From: Nocardiopsis eucommiae | GTDB taxonomy: Bacteria; Actinomycetota; Actinomycetes; Streptosporangiales; Streptosporangiaceae | Direction: 5' to 3' | Assembly (NCBI GenBank): GCA_018388625.1 | Contig: CP074402.1 | Location: 3,782,001-3,846,000, forward strand | Length of the DNA: 64,000 nt | In this document: piece by piece, positions 27,599-37,466 of the stretch | Layout of the letters: each line of letters starts with the position of its first letter | Numbering within the stretch: the stretch's first letter is position 1 | Notes under the pieces: generated by a model | Databases searched by the model: none | What the model was told of the DNA's origin: nothing | The model's input: the letters and a program-made list of their open reading frames with translations, nothing else | Made by a program: the position numbers and the translations under genes

Positions 27599-28411
27599 TC
27601 ACTCCCGTGCGGTCGCCCTCCTCGGGGGCAGGGGAACGAAGGCGCTCGTCCGCGCGACGTACTCCGACCAGCCGGGTCGGCCGGACATGTGCTCGTCGAG
27701 CAGTCGCTGTCCCGAACCCCGCGTGAGCAGGTAGGTCATCAGCAGGGGCGCGGGCAGGGTGAGCAGGACCCACCAGGACCCGGCTGCGACCAGGAACAGG
27801 CCCCACCACACGACGGCGTCGCCGAAGTAGTTCGGGTGGCGGGTCCAGGCCCACAGTCCCCGGTCCATGATCCGGCCCCGGTTGGCGGGGTCGGCCTTGA
27901 ACCGGGCGAGCTGGGCGTCGCCGACGGACTCGAACGCGAACCCGGTGAGCCAGACCACCACACCCAGGAACGCCACCCAGCCCAGGGGACCGGCGGTGTG
28001 GGCGGCGACCTGCAACGGGAGCGAGACCAGCAGGAGGATCGACCCCTGGAGCAGGTAGACCACCCTCAGGGCGTAGAGGTTCCGGTTGCCGGGGGCGTGG
28101 GAGAGGAACCGCGCGTACCGGGGGTCCTCACCCTTTCCACGGCCGCGCAGACCGATGTGGACGGCCAGGCGTACGCCCCACACCGAGGTGAGGGCGGCCA
28201 GGAGCCAGTTCCGCAGGGGGTCACCGGTCCCCGTGGCGGTGGCGACCGCGGCGGTGGACACGGCCACCCCGGCGAAGCCGAGCCCCCAGGCGACGTCCAC
28301 GACGGCGTGGCGGCCGACACGGACCGCCACCGCGAAGGTGGTGAGCATGACCGCGCCCACCACGACGGCGGTCACCGCGAGGTTGGCCAGGAAGGCCGTG
28401 AGGTCCGTCAT
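27599..28411 (-). CDS. DUF1295 steroid-5-alpha-reductase-like membrane protein
   Basis: 270-residue integral membrane protein with about seven helices. The C-terminal signature is GLWAWTRHPNYFGDAVVWWG, the NADPH-binding and active region of the DUF1295/ICMT-like family, preceded by FKADPANRGRIMDRG. Family members reduce or methylate lipid-like substrates. It ends the lipid operon, its ATG overlapping the preceding methyltransferase stop by four bases. It probably acts on the modified acyl chains made by its neighbours (inference). Confidence 0.9.
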   Translation of the reverse strand: MTDLTAFLANLAVTAVVVGAVMLTTFAVAVRVGRHAVVDVAWGLGFAGVAVSTAAVATATGTGDPLRNWLLAALTSVWGVRLAVHIGLRGRGKGEDPRYARFLSHAPGNRNLYALRVVYLLQGSILLLVSLPLQVAAHTAGPLGWVAFLGVVVWLTGFAFESVGDAQLARFKADPANRGRIMDRGLWAWTRHPNYFGDAVVWWGLFLVAAGSWWVLLTLPAPLLMTYLLTRGSGQRLLDEHMSGRPGWSEYVARTSAFVPLPPRRATARE

Positions 28412-29721
28412 CGGATCGGCACCGCCCCGGCGCCGCGGTCCGTCCCGGTCTCGTTCCGGACCACCGGGTCCGGCCGGACCGCCAGGATCTGGTCGACGCC
28501 CATGCGTCCCTCCTCGAAGGCCAGTGACCCACCGGCCAGGTAGAGACGCCACACCCGGGCGGCCTCCGGTCCGGCGAGGGCGACCATCTCGTCGGTGCGG
28601 CGCTCCAGCTCGTCCGACCAGGCGCGGGCGGTGCGCACGTAGTGCTCCCGCAGCGCCCGGACGCCCCGCACCTCCAGACCCGCCTCCTCCAGGAGGCCGA
28701 CGGTCTCACCGAGCGGGCGCATGTGCATGTCGGGCGCGACGTAGCGCTCGATGAAGGGGCCTCCGCCGGGGTGGGGCCCGCGCCGGGACATCTGTTGGAC
28801 CAGGAGCGAGCCTCCGGGGCGCAGCAGGTCGTGGAGTCGGCGGGCGAACGGCGCGTAGCCGTCGCGGCCCACGTGCTCACCCATCTCCACGGAGGCGGCA
28901 GCGTCGAAACCGCCGGGACCGAAGGTGTCGGGCTCGACGTCGCGGTAGTCCAGCAGGCGCACGTCGACCAGTTGTTCGAGCCCCTCCTCCTCGGCACGCG
29001 CGAGCACGTGGTCCCGCTGCCGTGCGGACAGGGTGAGCGCCGAGACGTGGGCCCCGTACCACCGGGCGGCGTGCAGGGTGAGCGACCCCCAGCCGCACCC
29101 GACGTCGAGCAGCCGGTCCCCCTTGTGCAGACGGAGGGTGTCGCAGATGAGGTCGAGTTTGGCGCGCTGGGCGTCGGCGAGGCTCTGTCCCGGGTCCTCG
29201 TCGTCCCACAGGGCGCACGAGTAGGCCATGGTCTCGTCGAGCAGCAGCTCGTAGAGGTCGTTGCCCGCGTCGTAGTGGTGCGAGATCGCGGCGGCGTCGC
29301 GCTCCCGGGAGTGGCGTCGTCCCCTCACGCGGGCCTCCGAGGCCGGAGGGGGTGGCGGCGGTCCCATCACGCCTAGGACCACGGCGGTGCGCGCGATCCT
29401 CGCCCAGGTGCGCGGGCCGGGAACCGAGGTGCCGTGCGTCCCGACCGACGCCCACACACGGCGCAGCGCGTCGGTGAGGTCGCCCTCGACCTCGATGCCT
29501 CCGGTGACGTAGGCGCGGGACAGCCCGAGTTCGCCGGGGCGGGCCAGGACGTGCCTCAGCGCGTCACGGTCGCGGACGGTGACGCGTGGCGCGTCGTGCG
29601 GCCCGGTCTCGCTGCCGTCCCAGGCGCGGAGCCGGACCGGGAGGACCCCGTTGAGGAAGGCGGCGACCAGGGGGCCGAGCAGGTGGGCGACGCCCCGGGG
29701 GCGCGGGTGGGTGGTCGTCAT
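28408..29721 (-). CDS. Cyclopropane-fatty-acyl-phospholipid synthase-family methyltransferase 1
   Basis: 437 residues, intact. The N-terminal lipid-binding part (about 1-150) precedes ISHHYDAGNDLYELLLDE and TMAYSCALW, the CFA-synthase signature. The SAM site is LLDVGCGWGSL. MGEHVGRDGY aligns with the catalytic bicarbonate/Glu region. Such enzymes transfer a methylene or methyl group from SAM to an unsaturated acyl chain in membrane phospholipids. It overlaps both neighbours with ATGA junctions. It is probably not redundant with the second copy, since the two are clearly diverged. Confidence 0.92.
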   Translation of the reverse strand: MTTTHPRPRGVAHLLGPLVAAFLNGVLPVRLRAWDGSETGPHDAPRVTVRDRDALRHVLARPGELGLSRAYVTGGIEVEGDLTDALRRVWASVGTHGTSVPGPRTWARIARTAVVLGVMGPPPPPPASEARVRGRRHSRERDAAAISHHYDAGNDLYELLLDETMAYSCALWDDEDPGQSLADAQRAKLDLICDTLRLHKGDRLLDVGCGWGSLTLHAARWYGAHVSALTLSARQRDHVLARAEEEGLEQLVDVRLLDYRDVEPDTFGPGGFDAAASVEMGEHVGRDGYAPFARRLHDLLRPGGSLLVQQMSRRGPHPGGGPFIERYVAPDMHMRPLGETVGLLEEAGLEVRGVRALREHYVRTARAWSDELERRTDEMVALAGPEAARVWRLYLAGGSLAFEEGRMGVDQILAVRPDPVVRNETGTDRGAGAVPIR

Positions 29722-30976
29722 GCGGCACGCTCCATGGCGATCTGTTCGACGTCGATGAGGCCGGACCGGAACCCGGCCTCGCAGTAGGAGAGGTAGAAGG
29801 TCCACATGCGGCGGAAGGTGTCGTCGAAGCCGAGCGAACGCACCTGTTCCGCCGCTCCGGAGAAGGTCTCGCGCCACACGCGCAGGGTGTCGGCGTAGTC
29901 GCGGCCGAAGGCGAGGCGGTCGGTGATCCGCAGGCTGGTCCGGGCGGCGAGCTGTTCGCTGACGGCGGTCACCGAGGGGATGAGGCCGCCCGGGAACACG
30001 TACTTGTGCATCCAGGTGTAGGACCCCCGGGAGGCCCGCATGAGGCGGTGTTCCATGGTGATGGTCTGGAGGGCGACCCTTCCGCCCGGCCGGACCAGAC
30101 GGTCCAGCGCGGTGAAGTAGTCGGGCCAGTAGCGTTCACCGACCGCCTCGACCATCTCGCAGCTGACCACCGCGTCGTGGGTGCCGGTGGCGTCCCGGTA
30201 GTCGCGCAGCTCGATGGAGACCCGGTCGGACAGCCCCTCGGCGGCCACACGTTCACGGGCGAGGTCGCGCTGCTCGGTGGACAGGGTGAGGGACGTGACG
30301 TGGGCGCCCCTGCGTGCGGCGCGCACGGCCAGTTCACCCCAGCCGGTACCGATCTCCAGCAGCCGGGTGCCCTCCCCGACTCCCGCGGCGTCCAGGAGCC
30401 GGTCGGTCTTGCGCGCCTGGGCCCGGGCCAGGCCGTCGGCGTCACGCGGGTCGTCGTCGGTGAACAGCGCCGAGGAGTAGGTCATGGTGCGGTCGAGGAA
30501 GAGGGCGAAGAGGTCGTTGGACAGGTCGTAGTGGTGGCTGATGTGGCGACGGGCCCCGGCACGGGTGTTGCGGTCCGAGGCGGGGCGGCGGGGGAGGGTG
30601 AGGTGGCGCAGCGGTTGGAGCGGCCGGGGGACCAGTTCCTCGTAGTGCTGGGCGAAGCGGGTGAGCACGGCGACGGGGTCGGGGAGTCCCACTCCCCCGC
30701 CATGTACGACTCCCCGAAACCGATGAGGCCGTCGTGGGCCAGGCGGGCGTGGAACGCGTCGGGATCGCGCAGCCACAGGACGGGGTCGTCCCCCTCGGTG
30801 AGCTCGGCGGGCGGCGCCGTGGGGCCGACGTGCGTGCGGATCCCCACCGCCGGGACGGCGCGGGCGGTGAGCAGGCGGGCCGCGGCGGTGCGCAGCGGGC
30901 CGCGCGGGACTCTGGCCACGTCGGGCCACCGGTGCGGGTCGACGGCACCGGGCGGGTGGGGACTGGTCGCGGTCAT
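29718..30976 (-). CDS. Cyclopropane-fatty-acyl-phospholipid synthase-family methyltransferase 2, frame broken once
   Basis: About 419 residues after adding one base at 30681-30684, which joins GFGESYMAGEWDSP to DPVAVLTRFAQHYEELVPR. It has ISHHYDLSNDLFALFLDR and TMTYSSALF, the SAM motif LLEIGTGWGEL, and SCEMVEAVGERYW at the active site. The C-terminus (MWTFYLSYCEAGFRSG) matches the UfaA1/CfaB-type subfamily. It is coupled to DUF1365 upstream and methyltransferase 1 downstream by 4-bp overlaps. Confidence 0.92.
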
Positions 30977-31773
30977 GGTCGTGTTCCTCGTGTTCGGAGA
31001 CTGCCGGGACTGAGTCGGGCACCGGGGGCAGGTGGGGAGGGCTCGTGCTCCCCGGTGCGGGGTCCGACGGGTTCGGGGCGTGGCCGGAAGGGAAGGCCGC
31101 GCAGGTGGAGCCGGATCCCGTGGACCCGGATGCGGACCGCGTTGACCAGCGGCGCCCACGGGTGGCGGGCGGACAGGCGGAGCAGTTGGGCGAGGGTCGC
31201 GGGGCGGCGACGCCCGTGCACGGACGCCGTGAAGGGAGGGTGGCCCTCACGGTGGAGGGCGACGGTGAGTGCGAGCCGCTCGTCCGGTTCGGGCAGGCTG
31301 AGCCGGTACTCGCCGTCGACCCCGTTGAACGGGGACACGAACAGGGCCTTGGGCACCGTGGCCCGTCCCCGACTGTCGGGGTGGAGGAGGTAGCGGTGGC
31401 GGTCGCCGTAGGTGTTGTGCACCTCCGCGACCACCGCGCGCGGAGCACCGTCGGGGTCGTGGCACCAGTAGACGGTCAGCGGGTTGAAGACGTGACCGAA
31501 CACCCGGGCGTGCGCGAGCATGACCACCCGGCCGCCGTGCAGATCGATCCCGTGTTCGCGCAGGTAGAGGATCATGTCCGAGCGCAGCGTCGCCGCGCGG
31601 CCGTCGCCGTGGTCGGCGGGGTGGAACCCGGCCAGGGCGCGCAGCGGCCACGGGAGGCGGGGCGGGGCGTCGAGGTCGATCAGCCAGTAGTACGTGCGGT
31701 GCGCGAAGGCGTGTCGGACCGGCTCGGCGCGGGCGTGCCGCACCGTGGCCTCGTACAGGGCGGGGATCACCAC
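30973..31773 (-). CDS. DUF1365 family protein
   Basis: About 266 residues starting with GTG (VVIPALYEATVRHARAEPVRH), which overlaps the stop of the FAD oxidoreductase. Diagnostic segments are HRTYYWLIDLD, HVFNPLTVYWCHD, AEVHNTYGDRH and KALFVSPFNGVDGEY. DUF1365 genes are consistently found between an FAD oxidoreductase and a CFA-type methyltransferase. The biochemical role is not established to my knowledge. The C-terminal 25 residues are Pro/Gly/Arg-rich and may be disordered. Intact. Confidence 0.92.
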   Translation of the reverse strand: MVIPALYEATVRHARAEPVRHAFAHRTYYWLIDLDAPPRLPWPLRALAGFHPADHGDGRAATLRSDMILYLREHGIDLHGGRVVMLAHARVFGHVFNPLTVYWCHDPDGAPRAVVAEVHNTYGDRHRYLLHPDSRGRATVPKALFVSPFNGVDGEYRLSLPEPDERLALTVALHREGHPPFTASVHGRRRPATLAQLLRLSARHPWAPLVNAVRIRVHGIRLHLRGLPFRPRPEPVGPRTGEHEPSPPAPGARLSPGSLRTRGTRP

Positions 31774-33057
31774 CGCCTCCCCAGGGCGGCGGCCGCCTCG
31801 ACCCCGGAACGGCAGCCGTCCTCGTGGAAGCCCCAGCCGTGGTGGGCCCCGGCGAAGGCGAGGACGGGGGTGTCCAGGGAACGCAGTCTCCGCTGCGCCG
31901 CCACCGACTCCGGGGTGAAGACGGGGTGGGAGTAGTCCATGGCCGCCACCACGCGGTCGGGCGTGACACCGTCGTCGGCGTTGAGCGTGACCACGTAGTC
32001 GGTGGCGTCGGGCAGGCCCTGGAGCCGGTTCATGTGGTAGCTGACCCGCACGGGCGAGCCGTCCGGGTCGCAGGAGGTCAGCCGGTGGTTCCAGGACGCC
32101 CAGGTGGCCCGGTCCGAGGGCAGGACCGTGGTGTCGGTGTGCAGAAGGGTGCGGTTGCGTGTGTAGGTGAAGGCGCCCAGGATCTCCCGTTCGTCGGCGG
32201 AGGGGCGGTCGAGGAGCGCCAGGGCCTGGTCGGCGTGGGTGGCGATCACGGCTGCGTCGAACTCCAGCACCTCGGTGTCGGTGCTCAGCCGCACCCCGTT
32301 CTCGTCGTGCGAGAGGGCCCGCACGGGTGTGCCCAGGCGGACGGAGTGCAGGCCCGCCAGCACCCGTTCCACGTAGGTGTGGGAGCCGCCCTCCACGGTG
32401 CGCCAGCGCGGGGACCCCCAGATCCCGAGCATGCCGTGGTGCTCCAGGAATCCGAACAGGTGGCGGGCCGGGTAGTCCAGGGCGGTTCCGGCCGGGCAGG
32501 ACCAGACCGCCGACACCAACGGCAGGAGGAAGTGCGCGGTGAAGAAGGGGAGAAGCCGTGGCGGTCCGCGAACTCCCCAGAGTCGGACCGACCACCGTGC
32601 CCTCGGGGTCGACCCGCCGGGCCGTCGCGGTCAGGCGACGGGCCGCGCTGTGGAAGCGCGGGATGTCGAGGAGCATACGGACGTGGTCGGCACGGCGGCG
32701 GGACCGGTTCGGCCACAGCGCGCGCGGGCCCCGCGCGCCCGCGTACTCCAACCCGCAGCCCTCACAGCTCACCGAGAGACTCATCTCGGTGGGCCGGGTG
32801 GTCACGCCCAGTTCGCCGAAGAGCCGCAGGAGGTGGGGGTAGGTGCGGCGGTTGTGCACGATGAACCCGGAGTCCACACCCACTTCGCCGCCGTCGTCCC
32901 CGGCGAGTCGGTGGGTGTGGGCGTGGCCGCCCGGGCGGTCGTCGGCCTCGAAGAGCGTGACGTCGTCATGCTGGCCGAGGACGTACGCGGCCGTCAGTCC
33001 GGAGACGCCGCTGCCGATGACCGCGACCGCGCGACGCCTCTGGTGGTGTGTGCTCAT
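31767..33057 (-). CDS. FAD-dependent amine-oxidase-fold oxidoreductase, frame broken twice
   Basis: The N-terminus has VAVIGSGVSGLTAAYVLG and an Asp/Glu at the end of strand 2 (FEADDRPGGHAHTH), the FAD-binding site. The C-terminal half holds FAAVIATHADQAL-like and LAFAGAHHGWGFHEDGCRSG segments, typical of the NAD(P)-binding amine-oxidase family next to DUF1365. Breaks at 32575-32578 and 32547-32550 each need one base; repaired length is about 430. It is the first gene of the five-gene lipid operon. It probably desaturates or reduces an acyl-lipid intermediate. Confidence 0.9.
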
Positions 33058-33175
33058 GCGTCCTCTCGCGAATCAGGTGTCTGGCTGACACAGGTGATTC
33101 GGAGCAGGTCGCGGAGCGGATTGGTGGTAGTTGGGAAAAAAGATTCACGGAATACGAGAGGGCACGACCCGGGGG

Positions 33176-35194
33176 TTACGGCAGCCAGCCGTACACGGCG
33201 GAGCCCTCCTCGCTCAGGTAGGAGACCACCGCGCCGGGGACCACCAACGCCCGGGGCCATCCCCAGCTCGTGCGGAGGCGGTGCTCCCAGCGTTCCTCTC
33301 CTCCCACCAGGAGGTCCACCCCGGGCGTCGTCCCGCCCAGCCCGGGGTCGACGTCTCGGAAGGGCGCGGTCACCAGGGAGAACGCTCCCGACCCCCGCTC
33401 CTCGGGCGCATCCACGATCGGCGTGGCCACCCCTCCCGTCATGGCCACTACCGGCCCGCTCGGAGGCCGGTCGTACTCACCCGTCCGAGCCCCCACGGGG
33501 AGACGGACCGTCTCCACGCCCTCACCGGAGGCGTCCAGGCGCTCCAGAACGATGTCCCTGTCCTGTTCCTCCTGGTCGATACCCCGCTCAGATCCGGAGA
33601 TCACCGCACCCCCGGTGTCCGCGTGCTCGACCAGGAACCACGTGCCGCCCCGGTCGACCGTCATGATGTCGGAACCGTCCGCCGAGTCCAGGACCAAGGT
33701 CGGTTCCTCGAACAGGTCCTCCACCAGTACGGCCCTTCCCGCACCCGGGTTCATGGCCGGGCCACCGTCCCTCAGCCTCACGTCCCCGGACCACGCGCGG
33801 TCGGGCACGTCCCACGTACGCCGCCAGTTCTCCTCACCGGAGTTCAGGTCCAGGGCGAGCAGGTGGGCGACGAACCCTCCGGCCCCCTGTTCCAGCATGG
33901 CCGGTAACTCCTGTTCGTCCTCGGAACCGGACGGGTCGGAGCACCGGTAGGAGACCAACAGCTGGTCACCCTGGACCAGGACGTCGATTCCCGAGGACTG
34001 GGAGAGGAAGCGCGGCGCGAAGCCCCCGCAGACCATGCCTTCCTCCACTGCGTCGGGTTCGTCCTCCATCGAGAACCACCAGCGGTGGTCGGCGCTCCCC
34101 GCCTCGCGCACGCCGATGGCCACGCCTCCCGAGCCCTCCGTGATCGACAGTCCGTGCCCGGGGAGGGTCTGGTGGGACCCGTCTTGGTCGGCGATGGTTT
34201 CGGACTGGAACTCGTCGACGACGCCACCCGTGGACGTGTCCAGGAGCACCGTCTCACCACCACGGAGAAGGTCCTCGTCCTCGTCCCACACCCGTGTCTC
34301 CTCCGAACGCAGGATCACCTGAGCGCGGTCGGCGCCCGGATGCAGGGTGACCAGGACGTCGCCGCGCGGACGCCGGTAGCTCCACAGTTCCCCGCCGGTG
34401 GCACCGTCCAGACCGAACACGCCGTCCGTGGTCGCGACGACGGGTCCGAGCGGGCCGCGTTCGACGTCGGCCACCGCGGTCCCCTCCGGTGGCCGCCACT
34501 CCCAGCCCAGCCGTTCGACGGAGGCGGGGTAGGGGGCGGGGTCCGCCGGGGCCCCGTCCAGGACGGAGTGCCGGGTGGGGACGTGTTCGGACAGCGCCCG
34601 CACGGCGGGGTCGGCGAGCAGCGCCAGTGACGCGCCGACCGCGAGCGGTGTCAGCCACCAGCGCCGGGATCGTGTGCGGGTCCCGGGCCAACGGTGGGAG
34701 ACCAGCAGCAGGACGAGGCCGAGCAGCGGCGGGAGACCGATCCCCCAGAGCGCCGCCTCCGCCGGTCGAACGCCGTACCCCACGTCGAAGAGCCCGGCGG
34801 TGAACACGAACGAGGCCCGGGGCAGGTGCGTCCAGAGGACGAGCAGCAGGACCACCAGGGCGGATCCGAGGAGGAAGGGGAAGCCGGGGGTGACCGGCCC
34901 CTCCGGGTCCGGGTTCGGCTCCCGACGGTCCCGGCGGAGGAGGCTGACGGCCACCACGACGGCGATCAGGACCGGAATCTGCCAGACGCCGCGCCCCTCC
35001 GCCGGGACCAGCAGCTCCGGGCCGAAGCCGCTGCCCTCCAACCGCCGCAGGACGAGGAAGGCGGCCGGAACGGTTCCGAAGAGCAGCCCGAACCCGGCCC
35101 AGCCCACAACCTCCCGCAGGCGCTCGGTCCGGTTCCCCTGGTCTGGTGCGGCGCCCGCGCGGGCGGAGTCCTGCGTCGTGGAGGTGGTACTCAC
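33176..35194 (-). CDS. Membrane-anchored PQQ-like beta-propeller protein 1
   Basis: 672 residues, intact. The N-terminal 200 residues contain about five membrane segments (for example GFGLLFGTVPAAFLVL and FLLGSALVVLLLVLW). The rest is a predicted extracytoplasmic propeller with PQQ/WD-like blades (GELWSYRRPRGDVL, EENWRRTWDVPDR). No enzyme motif is visible, so a binding or scaffold role is the most one can say. A shorter paralogue with the same V-P-G-A-V-V-S-Y C-terminal signature lies 40 bp upstream on the same strand, so they are probably co-transcribed. Confidence 0.75.
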   Translation of the reverse strand: MSTTSTTQDSARAGAAPDQGNRTERLREVVGWAGFGLLFGTVPAAFLVLRRLEGSGFGPELLVPAEGRGVWQIPVLIAVVVAVSLLRRDRREPNPDPEGPVTPGFPFLLGSALVVLLLVLWTHLPRASFVFTAGLFDVGYGVRPAEAALWGIGLPPLLGLVLLLVSHRWPGTRTRSRRWWLTPLAVGASLALLADPAVRALSEHVPTRHSVLDGAPADPAPYPASVERLGWEWRPPEGTAVADVERGPLGPVVATTDGVFGLDGATGGELWSYRRPRGDVLVTLHPGADRAQVILRSEETRVWDEDEDLLRGGETVLLDTSTGGVVDEFQSETIADQDGSHQTLPGHGLSITEGSGGVAIGVREAGSADHRWWFSMEDEPDAVEEGMVCGGFAPRFLSQSSGIDVLVQGDQLLVSYRCSDPSGSEDEQELPAMLEQGAGGFVAHLLALDLNSGEENWRRTWDVPDRAWSGDVRLRDGGPAMNPGAGRAVLVEDLFEEPTLVLDSADGSDIMTVDRGGTWFLVEHADTGGAVISGSERGIDQEEQDRDIVLERLDASGEGVETVRLPVGARTGEYDRPPSGPVVAMTGGVATPIVDAPEERGSGAFSLVTAPFRDVDPGLGGTTPGVDLLVGGEERWEHRLRTSWGWPRALVVPGAVVSYLSEEGSAVYGWLP

Positions 35195-35234
35195 GGGTTC
35201 TTCTCACTGCTGTTCTCTGGAGGATGGACGGGAG

Positions 35235-36690
35235 TCAGGGCACCAGGCCGTGGACGTCGGCCGCGCCGGTGCCATAGGAGACCACGGCGCCGGGAACGGC
35301 GACCAGCCGGTGTTCCCCGGGCACGTCGTTCGCGGGCGGACCCACTGCCACGCGTTCCCCACCGAGGTCACCGGCGGCCAACGCGAAGGAGTGGACACCC
35401 CGCTGACCGTTCTCACGGTCCGCGTACGGGATCAGGAGCGCGTCGTCGAGGACGACCGCGAGGTCGAGGAGTGCGGGGGTCGGGCCGTCGAGGTCGAGCG
35501 TCACCCGTGCGGTCACCGCGCCTTCGGGGTCCGAGGTGAGGACCTCCAAGGGCTCCCCGCTCCCGGGGTAGCGGCCCTCCACGGCGATGACCGTGCCGCC
35601 GGTGTCGGCGCGGAGGACCCGCTCCACCCGGGGACCGAACCGCCCCTGGGAGTCGCGAGCCTCCTCGGGGTGGCCCAGGGGTTCTCCGGAGCGCGGGTCG
35701 AGCAGGTACAGCTCGGCGTCGGCCCGGAGGACGAGGGCGCGCGCCGCACCCTCGGGGAGTGCCGCGCCCTCCACGGGACCGAGGTCGACGCGGGCCCACG
35801 AGTCGCGGACCGGATGCTCGTGCCGCCACACCTCCGCGCCGCTGGCGAGGTCGAGGGCGGTGACGGTGGCGACCGCCGACTCCAGTCCTCCCCCGTGGGC
35901 GAGGATGTCGGAGCCGTCAGCGGCAGCGCGCGGCCGGGCTGGTTGGAGCGTCCTCTCCTCGTACTCCCGCGCGTCCGCGCAGGTGTGGGCGACCACGACC
36001 CGACCGTCTCCCGTGCCGGGATCGGTCGTCGGCCACGTGTCACGCTGGAACTCGCAGAACAGGCCCTTCCCCGGGGAACGAAGGTCCACCGTGTCCCGCC
36101 GGGGCCGGTCGCCGTCCGGTCGAACACCCGCGCCCGGACTCCCCGGCCCCGTCGCGGTCGCGGTAGGCGTGGAGGGTGGTCGACCGGGCGTACCCCGCCA
36201 TCTCCTCCAGGCGTCGTCCACCACCCGTGATCTCGCCGGTCGCGGGGTCCAGCGGGGTGGCTGTCACGGCGCCCTCCCCGAGGTCGTGGGTCAGAAGGAG
36301 GACGTCCTCGAAGAGGCGCACCTCCGCGTCCCAGCCGCGCGGATCGCGATAGGTCCACAGCTCCTCCCCGCTCGGTCCGTCGAGGGCGACGACCCCGTCC
36401 GACAGCACGAGGACCGGCCCGTGCGGCCCGGCCGCCACGTGCTCCACCCGTACGCCCGGCGGGGGCTTCCAGGTCCATCCCACACGGTCGACTCCGGAGG
36501 GGACGGCCGGTGGTGCGCCGGGGTCGCCCGAGGCGACCGCGTGGATCACGCGCGGAGGGGTGAGCGTCCAGGTCAGCACCGCGACGAGTGCGACGGCCAG
36601 GACACCGCAGAGGGCCACGATGACGGGAGGGCGGCGGCCGAGAACGCGCGGCGGCCGACGCGGGCGCGCGGTGCCCGCCTGCTCGTCCAT
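35235..36690 (-). CDS. Membrane-anchored PQQ-like beta-propeller protein 2, frame broken twice
   Basis: About 485 residues when one base is added at 36141-36144 and at 36069-36072. There is one membrane helix near the N-terminus (VIVALCGVLAVALVAVLTW), then propeller blades such as VVALDGPSGEELWTYRDPRG. It ends LVAVPGAVVSYGTGAADVHG, matching the end of protein 1, so the pair arose by duplication with different membrane anchors. Function unknown. Confidence 0.75.
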
Positions 36691-36788
36691 CGCTCACCCG
36701 TTCCTCGGCCACGGTCCGCAGCCTCGTCTACCCGGACCCGACCGTCCGTCGCGCGAACGACAACCTAGCAGCGGCGGCGGAGGCCTCA

Positions 36789-36818
36789 CCCGGGTCCCCC
36801 GGGCCCCGGGGACCCGGG
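36789..36818. terminator. 11-bp GC hairpin downstream of the 36829 gene
   Basis: CCCGGGTCCCC and GGGGACCCGGG are perfectly complementary around an 8-nt loop. The hairpin lies 11 bp after the stop of the leftward small gene and upstream of propeller protein 2, isolating the two transcription units. Confidence 0.7.
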
Positions 36819-36828
36819 GGACGCGGGA

Positions 36829-37150
36829 TCAGTGGTCGGCGGGGGCGGCGGGACGGGCGTCCAGCCCCAGGCCCGCGCGTAGTTCGGCGCACACGTCCTG
36901 GCAGGACGCGTCCCTGCTGACCACGTCCACCTCGCCGCCCCGGGCCCACCGGGCGAGCTGGTCGGCCCACTCCGCGCGGGGCATGGACACGACGTCCGGG
37001 GGTCGATCCCTCGCCGACCGCGCCCGGAGCGCCGTCGGTGAGCACGGTGACCCGGCAGTCGGGGTGGAGTTCGGTGAGGTCGACGGTGAGCGGCTGCTCC
37101 GAGTGCAGGACCACGACGTGGATCTGGTCGGGGGTCTCAGTGGTGGACAT
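36829..37150 (-). CDS. Small uncharacterised protein with C-terminal Cys pair, frame broken
   Basis: It opens MSTTETPDQIHVVVLHSEQP and, one frame over, ends DVVSRDASCQDVCAELRAGLGL...APADH. Two missing bases (one in the C run near 37008-37010, one in the G run 36998-37002) would join the parts into 107 residues reading VGEGIDPPDVVSMPRAEW. I recognise no domain. The S-C-x2-V-C pair could bind metal or form a disulfide. It is monocistronic with its own terminator. Confidence 0.6.
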
Positions 37151-37466
37151 GGGCGCCTTTCCTCAAAGGGGGACGCCCGAAGACCTACTCTCCGGGCCCG
37201 CCTCCGAAACGTCCTCCCCGGGCCGGAACCGGCCATACAGGGGTGACCTCGGACAGTGACGGGGATCCCACCCCAAGCCGAACGGAACCGGCTAGCCTCA
37301 GAACGGGACCACGGGAGTTCCGGCGGTGCGCGAACCGCCTGCCGTGCGCCCGGGGGCGACGGCCCTTCCCCAGTCGTCACCCCCGGGCACCATTCCGGCT
37401 CCGACCGCATCACGGGCGAAGCGCGCCTTATGGACAACTCATCCGGTGACCACCAGGCTGGGGCCC
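37151..37466. other. Intergenic region between divergent genes
   Basis: 316 bp with no supported gene; open frames here give proline- and arginine-rich shadows. It must contain promoters for the small leftward gene and the PAP2-kinase gene. I see no clear operator. Confidence 0.45.
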
